This document shows positions 51,881 through 63,594 of a stretch of DNA of 64,000 nt, one piece after another. This stretch comes from Pseudoips prasinana (taxonomy: Eukaryota; Arthropoda; Insecta; Lepidoptera; Nolidae), in the NCBI GenBank assembly GCA_951640165.1, contig OX621252.1:7534501-7598500 (forward strand). Direction: 5' to 3'. Each line of letters opens with the position of its first letter. Position 1 is the first letter of the stretch. The notes under the pieces are model-generated. The model saw only the letters and a program-made list of their open reading frames with translations, had not been told where the DNA came from and searched no databases. A program made the translations under genes and the position numbers.

Positions 51881-52894
51881 TTTTTATATAATTTCAAAAT
51901 TTTACAAGGTATAACAAATAAATCTATAATTAAACTTATTAAAAAGACTGATGTTTATAGTAATTATAGTAAAGACGTGTTGTGGTCTAATAATTAAAGA
52001 AGACTTGTTAACTAGGTACATATATAAATTAAAAAGCTATACTTACACTCATAAAAAGAAGCTGATTAGTGAATTTGAGAAATTATTGTGTGATTTAAAG
52101 TAACATGATGAAAAATCAATCTTTTTAAGCTACATACTTTCGCAAATATGTATAAGTAATTATGTGGAACAAAACTTTTGGTTTTCGTTCTTTTTAGATA
52201 TATACGTTTCTCTATTGTTGTAGTAAATTAAGAATAACGTGATCTCAATTTGGTTTCTGTTATGTTTCATACGTTTATGTAAAAGGATTAAAAGTACTTA
52301 GCTATTACTACTTAGATATGTTTATAATGTTTCTTATTCATTTATTGTGTTTTGAAATTGATTTATATTTGTAAGTTTTACTTATATACCTGTAGAAACA
52401 ATATTCTCGTCTAGATACTAATTTAACTAAATTATACCTAGCATTTTTCTCTAAGTGCAATAGGTAGACATTATGTATTACTAATTAATTAATGACAAAA
52501 CTTACAAATGCAGCCATAATATTAATCAGAAACTTTAAACTTCCTAATGGCACTTCGTTAACTCTTTTGAAAATATATTAAGTAAATTAGTATTAAATCA
52601 AAACACAATAAACATACAAAAATAGTTTCACTCAACAACAACCAGAAAAAATACCAAAGGTTACATAAGTGAAGAAACAATTCATTCATATCGTAATAAA
52701 CATTACATTGATATCATATTTTGGGGATATTGTAACCTCAAAGAATGATATATGGTAATACTAAATGTAATATCTGTATATCAATAATGATATTAAAATA
52801 CCTGTGTACTGTCCTGTCTCAGTGTTTATCTAAAATTTGTGGATATCAAAACTAACAAAGTACGGAACCCTGGCTGCCCGGCACGGTTGTTCTT
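51881..52894. other. Unassigned very AT-rich kilobase
   Basis: No ORF, repeat terminus or RNA-like structure recognised. 'acggaaccctggctgcccgg' at 52861 hints at the GGGTTCC repeat. Confidence 0.3.
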
Positions 52895-53145
52895 AGCTGT
52901 ATCATTTCGGTGGATTTATTTCATTCCGGTGCACAGTCTATCATTTCGGTGGTCATTTTTATCATTTCGCTAGACATTTTTCATTTCAGTGGACTCTTAA
53001 AAATTCATCCTTAAATATTTATGTCAGTTTTTATGATATTTGGCGTCCACTCACACACAACGTTATAAAATAGGCTAAAGTTTAATTTATCACTAAAAAT
53101 ATGTAAATAACATTGAAATCAAAAAATTCCACCGAAATGATAAAT
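52895..53145. repeat. TATCATTTCGGTGG motif cluster, right
   Basis: Forward copies at 52900, 52939, 52960 (variant ending gctag) and 52980, a 'ttcattccggtgc' variant at 52920, and an inverse copy ccaccgaaatgata at 53129-53142. Confidence 0.75.
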
Positions 53146-54389
53146 AAAAATGACTTGTTGAAATTCACCCTAATAATAATATTAAGATTAGATTAGAGAC
53201 ACAAGCTTTTTTTTACACAATAGTGTAAAAAAAAACTTGTGTGTTTATGAATTCTGAATAGTCTGTAATGGGTATGTAATATGTATGTAATGGGACTTAG
53301 GTTTAGGAAATAAAAACAATAGTGGTATTATACAATAAAGTGCCAAAGTAAAAATCGATGATGTGATGTTTAGAGTCCTGTGATAAAGATAAGTAGATTA
53401 GTTATATTTATACTAGAATTTGAGAATTAAATAAGGATAGATTAAATTATAATATTAAATTAAATTACAGGACGAACTTCGGTCTCATCGTAGTTAAGTG
53501 TTTTTAGCCAATTACTAACTTTTAATTTACAATTCCGCTTAGAAAGAGGATAGATGCCCAAAGTTTTGTTACACTTATTATATAAGTAAGGCCCTAGATA
53601 ATAGAAGAAGTTACTTGATAAGCTCGAGTGGGTTACGTTAGCGGGCATATGATATAGTATGTAGGTTAATATATATGTAATTTATCTAATATGACGTAGA
53701 AAAGTCTTTGTTTTTTGTAACGATACCATTGCGTACCGTTACTATACTTGTGTACACTGACAACTACACAACACAACACTAACTCTGTTACTCAATACTC
53801 CAATCCCTGCCTAGGTTACCTAGACGAGATCACATTTAGTAATAATCTTGTAATGTATGTTATTGTATTATTGTATCCTGTAACGTTTTGGTGTTCAATA
53901 AGAGAGTTATCTTATCTTGACTCCAACAAAGAATTTAATCAGAAAGAAACAAGGAGGAGTTCCTTCAGAAGTGGGGAACAGAATGATATTACGAGGCTAG
54001 ATACTCATAAAATGAGAGAACTGCAACTAGACAAGCCAGGGTATACACGGCATTAACACGTATGATAAAATAAAATGCTGAATTACGGTTAACAGCGAAA
54101 GTAACAGCTACAAATATGTATAGGTATTTACATAAAATACTGTTTGAAAATATCCTTTATAAATCTTATTTATTAAGCACTGTTTATATTAACCGTTGCA
54201 AAAGGAGGCGCCTTAAATATTTCTAGCACGAATAAGAAAAAAACTAACTATATCTAGTCAATGATCCATGTTGTCATTGTTCACATCAAGAGTGGCTATT
54301 TTTGTAATGATTGCCAATAACAAAAATAGTCACTAAGATCGGTACCATGTTACCACTTACGCTATAAGCACTTGACTTGCATGGCGCTA
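53146..54389 (-). other. LINE C-terminal scrap and unassigned sequence
   Basis: 53460-53648 (minus) encodes GPYLYNKCNKTLGIYPLSKR NCKLKVSNWL, which resembles the end of a Jockey/CR1 ORF2; its 3' UTR would be 53350-53460. 53700-54060 is unrecognised: an open 102-codon frame without motifs. Confidence 0.4.
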
Positions 54390-54671
54390 CATCGCCAGTT
54401 AAGGCGATTCTGCTGAGATGACAAAGTAAATCGTAAACTTAAAATCGTAGTAATTCATAATATGGAAATATTCCCGATTTATATTTATTGAGCCATAGAC
54501 AAACAGTATTTAAATTATTATTAAATTAAGCATCGCCAGTTAAGGCGATTCTGCTGAGATGACAAAGTAAATCGTAAACTTAAAATCGTAGTAATTCATA
54601 ATATGGAAATATTCCCGATTTATATTTATTGAGCCATAGACAAACAGTATTTAAATTATTATTAAATTAAG
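54390..54671 (+). repeat. Exact 141-bp tandem duplication
   Basis: 54390-54530 and 54531-54671 are identical by eye, starting 'catcgccagttaaggcgatt'. Confidence 0.95.
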
Positions 54672-55393
54672 CAAGCTGCATTTTCAATCGAACAGTTTTA
54701 TAACAGTATTAAATATGTTTTACGAAAATGGTCAATTCAGATTATTTTGTGCACCCTGTGTATAATAGGTAACGATTCTTACCTCGGTTTAAACTCATAA
54801 CACTTTCTTAATGAATTAATGCTGGAATGAAAAACTTTCAAGAACATTGAAATATTAAATGAATTGAACAAATTCACCGATATAAAACTACTTCAAAATA
54901 AAAATGTAACCAGGGACAATCAATTTAACTTTTTTATTCAAGTAAATAATAAATCTCTGGACGTTTGAAGAACATCCTGTATGAACTAAATTATTTCCCA
55001 ACTCTACTTTAATGAAATATCCCAAAACAAACCCAATAATCGGCCAACTATTTTCATTAACCCAAAGGACAAATGCCCTTATTTGCCGCGTAAATAAAAA
55101 TACATCAGAAAGCTATGGGATTTCCTTTGAGGGACGTATAAACTAAGAACACGTGGTTTAATCTATTCTTCGTGGTGAGTAAACTTTGTTGCATTTATAG
55201 AAAGAAAACTCGAGGCTAGGAAACTGTATTTAAAAAACCAGTCACGCACTAGCACACGACAGATACAGAACCATTGTACAGTCAGTCTGCCGCTGGCCAG
55301 TCATCAAGAAAAATATTTTTCTTTTTATTTGGTGAGTAATTTCTTTTTATGGGCAAGCGCATCAATATTCCACGATTTGTAGTACTTTGCAGC
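54672..55393. other. Unassigned
   Basis: No feature recognised. Confidence 0.3.
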
Positions 55394-55407
55394 ACTAAGC
55401 AGAGCTT

Positions 55408-55835
55408 TTTTAAGGCAGGGGGAATGCCTATGCAGGCCACCCGCAAAAAGTGTCTACGGGTCGGTATGTCGGACTCGCACCGACTAAACCTACCTGCCGC
55501 GGACTTCTCTTGGCGCCTAATGGGGGGCGCCCCGGGAACGTGGGTATGCTGCTCCGGTGCCCCCCTTTTGCACCATGTACCAGATGTTTGGGACACGAAC
55601 CCTGGGAGGGCTCTGGATTGCCCTGCCATATTGCCGACTCACGCCAGTCCGGCACAGCGACTGCGCCACAAACAGTTCGCTGTCTTCCCGGGGTTGTTTG
55701 CAAGTGGCGGCAGTAGAGGACACTTCTCTGACTACCGCAGCAGCCCCGAGGGGAGTTGGGCTACCGGCTGCCGCCGCCGCTCCGACGACGACGCCTCCTC
55801 CGTCTGCGAGCAGGATCACTTCTTTCCCGCTCCCG
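55408..55835 (-). mobile_element. R1-clade LINE 3' end with 14-bp TSD
   Basis: Flanked by 'actaagcagagctt' at 55394-55407 and 55836-55849. Minus-strand end: 3' UTR 'ggtaggtttagtcggtgcga' + 'gtccgacataccgaccc', finishing 'ggcattccccctgccttaaa'. The coding part is only the Arg/Pro-rich tail. Confidence 0.85.
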
Positions 55836-55990
55836 ACTAAGCAGAGCTTGTACTGTGGCAACCAAATAAAATGTAATAAAACATACTTATATATTTCTAA
55901 ATATATACATAGATAGATAAAGTACACACAGACACAGAACAAATAATCGTGCTCATAAATATTTGTCCTGGTAAGCAGTCAGGGTCAGTA
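55836..55990 (-). mobile_element. SINE-B fragment
   Basis: 'taagcagagcttgtactgtg', 'cacagacacagaacaaataa' and 'aatatttgtcctggtaagca', degenerate before the A box. Confidence 0.55.
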
Positions 55991-56369
55991 ACCACTAGAG
56001 CAACTGACCACTGAAGTGTTGTCAGATAAAATTAAGCTAAAGTTTGACGAAAGTCTGATTTAGACTTTACAACATTAGTGACATGTCTATTTTTCAACAT
56101 GCGCGCCAGCAAAATCTTACCCAAATAACTTTAACGCCGACGACCGATGATCGGCGCCAGATTTTTTGTAGGCGAGAAATAGAACGCTCTGACTGAAATT
56201 GTGCGCATACGTCCTACAAAAAGTCGGGTTGGAAATAAAATATAAAATCGGACAGCCTTATTTATTTTTTATTAAATTAAAGGCCAACAAGGACCAATTA
56301 TAAAAATACACTAATACAATACAATACTTAAAATATCATACAGAACAATTACATTACAATACAAGAAAA
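55991..56369. other. Unassigned
   Basis: No feature recognised. Confidence 0.3.
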
Positions 56370-56815
56370 CAAATAAATGCAGTAGAAATGAGAGCTCTGA
56401 GAAGTATATGTGGTGTGACTTTGAGAGACAGAATTCGAAATACTGATGTAAGAGAGCGTTGTGGTGTGAAAGAGGATGTAGTCACAAAGATTGAAAAAGG
56501 CATGCTGAGATGGTTTGGCCATTTAGAGAGGATGAATGAAAGAAGATTGACAAAAGAAGTATACCTGGCCTGTGTGAATGGGACAACCGGAAGGGGAAGA
56601 CCACGTCGAACATTCTCTGACCAAATTGGAGATGTTCTCAAGAAAGGGCAGGTCAGAAGTACCCTAAACCGGCGAGCATGTATGAAGAATATAATGACAG
56701 TAATCGAGGCAAAAGAAGTATGCAAAGATCGTGACAAATGGAAATCCGTTGTCTCTGCCTACCCCTCTGGGAAACAGGCGTGAGTCTATGTATGTATGTA
56801 TGTACAACAAAACAA
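56370..56815 (+). pseudogene. RTE-2 LINE 3' end: C-terminus of endonuclease-RT protein
   Basis: The frame from 56388 encodes [63 protein letters not shown] and [23 protein letters not shown], about 130 residues. This is the C-terminal region of a widespread insect LINE ORF, related to RTE-type proteins but distinct from the 12427-15585 element. It ends in a (tatg)n tail. The RT and endonuclease are missing through 5' truncation; the remaining frame has no stop. Confidence 0.8.
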
Positions 56816-57432
56816 TCAAAACAATATTTCGACATTATCCCGTACATGTACCATGTCACAGTGATACATGTATGTACTGACAGTCGAATCGCTGGGCGAA
56901 GGCGCTCAGGATACTGTTTGGGATGACCCGCACCCTGCGCACCAGGGATGTGCACCGCTTGCGCATTGTTGTATAATATCCACACGCGCTTCGGCGAACA
57001 TCCCTGAAGCGCTACCATGCTATGCTATGCCATACAACAGGTGTTTACAAATGTAATTGTTCTATCTCATTCAGATTGAATATGGGGACATGCCCCTTTA
57101 CATTCGAGGTAGTCTAATAATTTGGTTAATTAGCTGTTTAGATACGTACATGGTACACCTCAATACTGTCTCGTAAACAATTAAGACGCTTTAGTAATTC
57201 AGTCTTTATTGGGCCGTAATTAGTGGTATGTAACATAACGTGGTCTAAATTATTAACAATTAATGTAATGTATGTTCACGGGTAATTTATACAAATTTAA
57301 TTACAAGTATGCGTATACATTATTGTGTTTTAGTAAAGTGAAGTAAGAAAAATTGTATATGTATTGTACACAGGAAAAGGAGGTACATACAAATTACAAC
57401 TAGATGTATACATACTACATACAAATTACGAC
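56816..57432. other. Unassigned
   Basis: No feature recognised. Confidence 0.3.
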
Positions 57433-57627
57433 TGCACGTGTGGCGTAGCGGCTAAGACAGTCGCCTTGCCGCTTTGTATACCGAGTTCGAACTCCGCGCT
57501 GGACAACTATTTGTGTGACCCATAAATAGTTGTTTCGAGTCTGGATGTAATTTGTGTCCGTCTATTATATGTTTGTAAAGTACCCCGCGACACAGGGATT
57601 AAATTCCCTAGTGAGGGAGTTGTCTTT
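57433..57627 (+). mobile_element. SINE-D (tRNA-headed), best copy
   Basis: Head 'gtggcgtagcggctaagaca', B box 'gagttcgaactccgc', body 'gtgacccataaatagttgtt', 'gagtctggatgtaattt', end 'ccctagtgagggagttgtct'. Confidence 0.82.
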
Positions 57628-57889
57628 TATAAAAAAAATATATTTCGCTGTTTTAGCACGGTCGAATAAAAAATCCGATTCGAAAAAGTCGAGTCGTAAG
57701 TGGAAAATTACGAGAATATTTTTATTTTCCTTCAAATATTTTACTCATGACACAAAAATGCAAGCAGTGACATATTGACAGTCAGATTATTAGGATATGG
57801 TTTTAAAAATTGGCCGCAGTAGAGAGTTAAAATTTGAATGTATTAGTGAGTAGCTATTACTTAACACGCTTGTTAATAATAATATCTCG
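57628..57889. other. Unassigned
   Basis: Nothing recognised. Confidence 0.3.
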
Positions 57890-58126
57890 GGACAATGTCA
57901 CACAGATCATCCTAGCCCCAAACTAAGCAAAGCTTGTACTATGGGTACCAGGCGACGATATACATACTTATATAGATAGATAAATACTTTAATACATAGA
58001 AAACATCCATGACTCAGAAACAAATATCCGTGCTCATCACACAAATATTTGCACATACCGGGATTCGAACCCAGGACCACCAGCTTCGTAGGTAGGAGCA
58101 CTGCCAATTAGGCTACGGTGACCGTC
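57890..58126 (-). mobile_element. SINE-C (tRNA-headed), full length
   Basis: As 21589-21835 with few differences. Minus-strand head 'accgtagcctaattggcagt', B box 'ggttcgaatcccggtatgtg'. Confidence 0.88.
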
Positions 58127-58204
58127 AAATATCTTCCGTTACTAGAGTAGTTTATTGTAGAGTGCTAACTAGCCAAAACTGAACTCATGCTGACCCTAAA
58201 GTAT

Positions 58205-58330
58205 GGATTCAGACATCTCTAAAATGAATATTATAAATTTATGTGCGGGTTGAAATCGAACCCACGACCACGGGGTAACCGGCCCCATATGCGTTAACCG
58301 CTCCGCCACCGCATCGTGGTTCTCCTTCTC
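58205..58330 (-). mobile_element. SINE-E head, copy 1
   Basis: The minus strand 'gcggtggcggagcggttaac' and 'gtgggttcgatttcaacccg' looks like a tRNA cloverleaf followed by 'cacataaatttataat'. Confidence 0.65.
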
Positions 58331-58660
58331 GAATTTACAACGCTTTTAACGTATTTAAGACGATTTTAATGAAATCTTACCGAAACTGATATAGCTAACA
58401 ACTATGGAATGCCAATATTTAGATCGGACAATTCCAACAGATGGCATTTTAAATTATATATTATTGAATACTTCTTAACCCTTCCCTGGGCAGTGGGGAT
58501 ATAGTTACCACCACATTTTGAACTCTATTAGCTTATAATAAGGTCCAAAACCAATAAATTAGAAATATACCTACTGCCTCGTAAAGGGCTAAATAATATT
58601 TTTTTAAATTAATGAAATATAATTATACTAAACTGAAAAGAATTTGCAGACATCTTTAAA
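58331..58660. other. Unassigned spacer between SINE-E copies
   Basis: Nothing recognised. Confidence 0.3.
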
Positions 58661-58664
58661 ATTA

Positions 58665-58775
58665 ATTATTGTATAAATATAAGTGCGGGTGGGAATCGAA
58701 CCCATGACCACGGGTTATCCAGCCCCATTTGCGTTAACCACTCCGCTACCGCACCGTGGTTCTCGGTCTCAAATT
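58665..58775 (-). mobile_element. SINE-E head, copy 2
   Basis: Minus strand 'gtgcggtagcggagtggtta', then 'atgggttcgattcccacccg' + 'cac'. A 6-bp acceptor-type pairing (gtgcgg/ccgcac) and a D-arm-like stem are present, but the anticodon stem is imperfect and a second diverged copy lies 460 bp away, so I call it a tRNA-derived SINE. Confidence 0.6.
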
Positions 58776-59194
58776 TATACAATCCATTCGATATTTCTCG
58801 GCCCACCTCGTTTAAAGTTTGGGTAATTTAAAGAGTTAAATAGGTAAATACGTCTCTCATATTATACACTAACTAAAGTTCTTCAACCATCACTGGGTGT
58901 ATGATTGTGTAAAGGCATAGATCTATTTCTCTAGAGATTAAAGAAATAAAATTATTCCATTGCCAACTACAACAAATGTAATCAAACTTTTATTACGATT
59001 TGTACTCTAGTTTTTCCTCAAATTCCCTAGCGCGAATAAATGTTTATTTATCGAATGTGCCAAAAATAAATGGTAGGTAATAAAATGGTGGAATATACTA
59101 TAAGACAGTCTAAAAGCCATGTATATTTTTTTTTGTAACAAATAAATTAATAGAAATTCATGTACGTTTTCATTCATTAATGTCATTATTCATC
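58776..59194. other. Unassigned
   Basis: Nothing recognised. Confidence 0.3.
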
Positions 59195-59300
59195 ATCGGC
59201 TTAGTCATCATCCGCCGAAAGACGTCCACTGCTGGACAAAGGCCTACCTCAAGGATTTCCACAACGGTTGGTCTTGTGCTGCCTGTATCCAGCGGCTTCG
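59195..59300 (-). mobile_element. RTE 3'-end scrap, head-to-head with the next
   Basis: 'tcatccgccgaaagacgtcc', 'actgctggacaaaggcctac' and 'ttgtgctgcctgtatccagc' in reverse. Confidence 0.75.
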
Positions 59301-59335
59301 CTATTTTTTCTTTTTTTTCATATCATATCTTTTAT

Positions 59336-59635
59336 TAGCAGGCGAACCAAAGTCACCGACATAGCCCGAAGAATTGCAAAACTGAAGTGGCAGTGGGCGG
59401 GGCACATAGTTCGTAGAATCGATGGCCGTTAGGGCAGAAAGGTTCTTGAGTGGCGACCACGAACCGGAAGACGCAAGCCCCCTACAAGATGGACCGATGA
59501 TCTTGTACGGGTCGCTGGAAACAGCTGGATGCGAATAGCGTAAGACCGGCAATTGTGGAGATCTTTGGAGGAGGCCTTTGTCCAGCAGTGGACGTCTTTC
59601 GGCTGATATGATGATGATGATGATGATATCTTTTA
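59336..59635 (+). pseudogene. RTE LINE 3' end
   Basis: It encodes (R)RTKVTDIARRIAKLKWQW, AGHIV-RIDGR with a stop at R (tag at 59430-59432), then PPTRWTDDLVRVAG and a C-terminal stop, with the segment coding GRRSVGR shortened. It ends (gatgat)n. Inactive fragment of the 12427-15585 family. Confidence 0.82.
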
Positions 59636-60379
59636 TTTGCGAAAATGGGTGGTTTACATTAGGTATTACAAAGGTAGTAGGTATCACCATAATCAGCTTT
59701 TAGGCATGCAAATATTTAAAAAAAATGCTCGCAAAACAAACATTTATATTACATGGTTAGTTAAATAATAGTACATGCACATTTTGTTTCCTTTATGAAA
59801 AAGGTTTGGCCTGGGTGGAGAACGAACCTACTATGGTAAACCATCGATGAACTGACCGCATGCCTAGGTGTTTTACCTCGCGGATCACTTACGGTTGTGA
59901 GCGGTAGGCCATTGACCACCATGCTATCCTAGTGCGGGTAGACGTCAAATGCTGTTAAGATGTCTGCCCATGATGATTTATTTCAGCGTGTTATGAACGA
60001 AATAATAAATTTTTTACACACATCAATTTGAAAAATCAGAAGTAACTGCCTTGGGTTTGACCTCCAGAACACTGACTTCAAAGTGCAGTGGTGACTTACT
60101 ATCTCACACTCTATCTTTCTCGCTCTTTTTTTTAAGAGGCTATCAAAAAGGAGGAGCTTATTAATTCATGTGCTGTTGTTTATTTATGTTTTACATGGTT
60201 TGTGAATCGGTTTTGATCGGTTTTCGGTGGTGAAAGCGTTTCAAAATCGGTTTGCATAGCTGCTCCTAAATAAATTTTGATCAAATAGGGTGTCATAAAC
60301 AAAAGTTACAGTTGGTTGAATGTTTTTTAAAACTGGAATTATTTTACTTCCACGTCGGCAAAGAAGCGTACGGCCAAAG
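59636..60379. other. Unassigned
   Basis: No gene or known repeat recognised. Confidence 0.3.
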
Positions 60380-60496
60380 CTGCTACGCCTGTTACAAAAA
60401 TCTAGTTTCTACGCCGTAGACTACAACGATTTTCACACACGGCGCGGCCTAGCGTATATACATTTTTATGCACTAATAACTTGTCTATATTTATTA

Positions 60497-60930
60497 CTAG
60501 CTGTGCCCCCGGTTATAGCCGCGTTAAAGTTTTTAATTTATAGCCTATGTGTTAATCCGTGTGGTGACGGCGACAAATATCAGAATCAGAATATCATCAC
60601 CCTATCTCATCCCGTGGGGGGCGTAGAAGTCGACCCGAGGGAATATCTACCAGAGGATGGGCAGCAGCTTCCTTCTGATTACTATGACCATCTTACTGCG
60701 ATCGCCAACCCGCCTGCCAAGCGTGGCGATTATGGCATATCCCCCCAAGACGATTCTTGAGGGAGGCTTGTCCAGTAGTGGACTTATTTAGCTGTAATGA
60801 TGTTAATCCAGAGTTTCAACTAACTCCATACCAAATTTTATTCTAATCGATCCAGCCGTTTAGACGTGAATAAGTAACAAACATACACACTCACACACTC
60901 ACAAACTTTCGCCTTTATAATATTAGTATG
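60497..60930 (-). mobile_element. Short Helitron carrying an RTE derivative
   Basis: CTAG at 60497-60500 with 'ctgtgccccc' (3' end on the minus strand) to 'cgcctttataatattagta' (5' end, about 60911-60930). Interrupted at 60559-60800. Confidence 0.82.
60559..60800 (+). mobile_element. Short RTE derivative with 9-bp TSD
   Basis: 242 bp flanked by TGTTAATCC (60550-60558 and 60801-60809). The 5' ~185 bp match the RTE 5' region ('gtgtggtgacggcg', 'cagaggatgggcagcagctt', 'actgcgatcgccaacccg'). The last ~45 bp match the RTE 3' end ('gaggcttgtccagtagtgga', 'gctgtaatga'). The cleanest copy of this derivative here. Confidence 0.88.
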
Positions 60931-61130
60931 ATTACAAAAGTATTCAAAACTAAAATATTGATTTTAACTTAAAGTTTGTATTCGAAGTACGAGTTTAAAT
61001 ACCAAAATATTACTATTATTATCCTTGACAGGGATAAAGAACAATTTTCCCGTATCTAGAGAGCATGTTATTCAACATAAATATCTATTAGTCTAACAAA
61101 AACTTTAATATTAAGTCCATATAATATTCA

Positions 61131-61781
61131 AAACCCTAAAGTGCCTTTGATTCCGTAATGTAAGTCAACAATCACACTTTATCTAGATTAATAATTTATT
61201 CTTATTCTTAGAGAAGAAAAATGAACAATTTGAACAAAAAACCAAAACAGCAGTAACTTAATTTTTTCATTTAATAAAGTCAAGTCAACATTACCCCAAC
61301 AATGCAACAAAAGTACAATCACAAACAAAATTGTATAACAAAAATTATAATTAATTTCTCACGCCCACTGAATTTGGCCAGTCCAAACTGGGTCAGTTCT
61401 GGCTGTTATTAATGCTAAACTGTCGCCGTCAGTCGCAATGGCAATTTACACCAATTAAAATTCTGTACGTGTCGCGTCCCATACATTTTGTTTGAGCATC
61501 CGCTGAGAAATACAGCGCCAGTATTGTCCTGTGTACTTAAACGAACGTGTTTAACGTTTACACACGCGTTGTGGGACAAGTTATGAGAGATTTTTGAAGC
61601 TTTTTGTGGTCATTTATTTACACAGAACTGTAGTTCTTTATTTTCTTTATATTTTCATTACATTATCATCATAATCACCAAAATGTTTAGTATACGCAGA
61701 ATTAAATATAACCTAATTTAAGTAAAATATTTCTTTTTTAACTAATTAAAACAAAAGAAAAACACTTATTTTTTAAAAAGA
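61131..61781. other. Unassigned
   Basis: AT-rich, with a short GC-richer patch at 61400-61510; no feature recognised. Confidence 0.3.
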
Positions 61782-61975
61782 CAACGCCTGCATTCGCGAA
61801 TCTAATCCCTGTGTCGGGGGGTACTTTCAAAACATATAATATACGGCCACAAATTACATCCAGACTCACAACGACTATTTATGGGTCACATAAAAAACAC
61901 AACGGCAGTGCGGGAATCAAACCCGGGACACAAACAAAGTGGCGTAGTGACTGTCTTAGCTGTGCACACGGGCAG
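61782..61975 (-). mobile_element. SINE-D (tRNA-headed)
   Basis: Reverse copy: 'ctaatccctgtgtcgggggg', 'ctatttatgggtcacataaa' and B box complement 'gggaatcaaacccgggac'. Confidence 0.78.
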
Positions 61976-62764
61976 TGAACAATTAACCATTAGTCACTAA
62001 ATCCCAATGAGTGTGATCTCTGGCAAAATCAGCGTGATATTATGTTAAACAGTATTATGTTAAACAATATCTGGAGTAGTTTACTATACGGATCTTGTGG
62101 CAGCAAGGAACAACTTCCGTGCGTTTAAGCGCTTTTGCCATACCTACTATTGGAATCAAATATAACAGCTCACTTAGGACCCTTAAATTGATCCTCGGTG
62201 CTTTTGCAGCTGGTTTCTCTAGTTGTCTCTTTACATCTTTCTGTCTCCCGCTTTGCTCTGGAGGGAAGTGGAACTATTAATTTTCTAACTCCTCCTTTTT
62301 TTTCTTTCTCATTAAATTCGTTGCGGGATCCAAGACAGTTAAAGCGATTCCCCGGGACATGCCTGAGCTTCACCGCTCAGTGTCATTTCATTGTGTTCCA
62401 CTGTTGATCCTGGCTTGCAGGAGTTGCAGTGGTGGGTAAAAGAGAGGGACTAGTCCCGTTAAAAAAAAAAAAAATATCCCAATGAGTATTTTGCTATTTT
62501 GGCTATGAATATCACGCTGGATCGTTTCCCTTTCACCAAGCTTAAAAGAGCAGAACAGCCGACATAATTAAAGGATATTTTGTGTAGACAATAGGTAAAG
62601 TGGTACGCATACGGAATTTTAATTCTAAGCTTATGCCCATTTAGATTTGTCGCCGGGACTGTACTTACGTGGGCTGAATAATCCTTGTACGCCATTATAG
62701 CCATTTTGTTACCATTTTAAGCCTTTTATCCTTATTGATACAATAAAGACAATTATAATGTTGT
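61976..62764. other. Mostly unassigned; dispersed repeat 62195-62460
   Basis: 62255-62460 ('gttgcgggatccaagacagt', 'gttgcagtggtgggtaaaag', 'agggactagtcccg', A-run) has relatives at 31440-31560 and 48851-48965 (reverse). The A-run at 62461-62473 suggests a retroposed sequence. Confidence 0.45.
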
Positions 62765-62990
62765 TTTATAACAGATACGAGATACATTATGTAAAATAAG
62801 TATAACTTGGATTTTTCGCAGTTATTGCGTTTTACTAATATTAATAGATACAATTCAATAAAATGTCTATGTCGTAGACTCAGACGATTCTCAGATACAT
62901 GATACATAATGTGGAGTAAGTATAACTTAGATTTTTCACAACTATTGCGTTCTACATCTTCATGCAATTCAACAAAATAAAGTTGCTATG
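62765..62990 (+). repeat. Imperfect tandem duplication, ~120-bp unit
   Basis: Units at about 62768-62888 and 62889-62990 share 'aagtataactt(g/a)gattttt' and 'attgcgtt(t/c)tac'. Confidence 0.75.
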
Positions 62991-63245
62991 CCTGCTACAA
63001 AAATCTAATTTCTACGCCGTAGACTACGACGATTTTCACCGCGTGGCGTAGCATAGACACATTTCAACGCACTAATAGCTTAACTAAAATATTGAGGTTA
63101 ACTTAAAGTTTGTGTTCAAAGTACGAGTTTCATTACAATAATAATTACTTTTATTATCTTTGATACGTACAAAGAACAATTTTCACGTATCTAGGGAGCA
63201 TAATATTAAACATATCTATTATTCTAACAAAAACTTTACCCTCAG

Positions 63246-63594
63246 GCACGAATAACATGTTTTTAACATGAGAAAGGATAATAGCCTACCACTTAAAGAG
63301 CACTTATGACTACTTTGCCAACTAATATAATTAAAATCGACTGTCTTTCCGCCGAAAGCCTTGTTATATTTTTTATGCTCTTGACTTTTTTAGGTAAGGA
63401 TTATGAGGTCTAGAGAAGAATTGAAACAAGGCACATTATTTGTAAACGTGAAGAATATTTTAGGATTTCGATATTTATCATGTATTTAATTATAATTTTT
63501 TCAAGCAAAGGCTTGAAAAAATTACTTACATGACTAAAGAGTCATGTCACCAGATTTAAAGAGAAAAAGAATCGGGACCGCGGAGAATTCTACT
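63246..63594. other. Unassigned
   Basis: AT-rich; no feature recognised. Confidence 0.3.

Larger units (their letters stand above)
60380..61130 (+). repeat. Dispersed repeat (paralogue at 62975-63245), split by a Helitron
   Basis: 60380-60496 and 60931-61130 match 62975-63245 ('ctagtttctacgccgtagac', 'aacttaaagtttgt', 'gcatg/aatattcaacata', 'ctaacaaaaactttaa'). The right copy is uninterrupted. Confidence 0.8.

Noticed and set aside
55428..55942. Several overlapping GC-rich open frames on both strands (also 18676-19251 and 38430-38981)
   Set aside because: High G+C in R1-clade 3' ends lowers stop frequency; frames are not conserved between the three copies.
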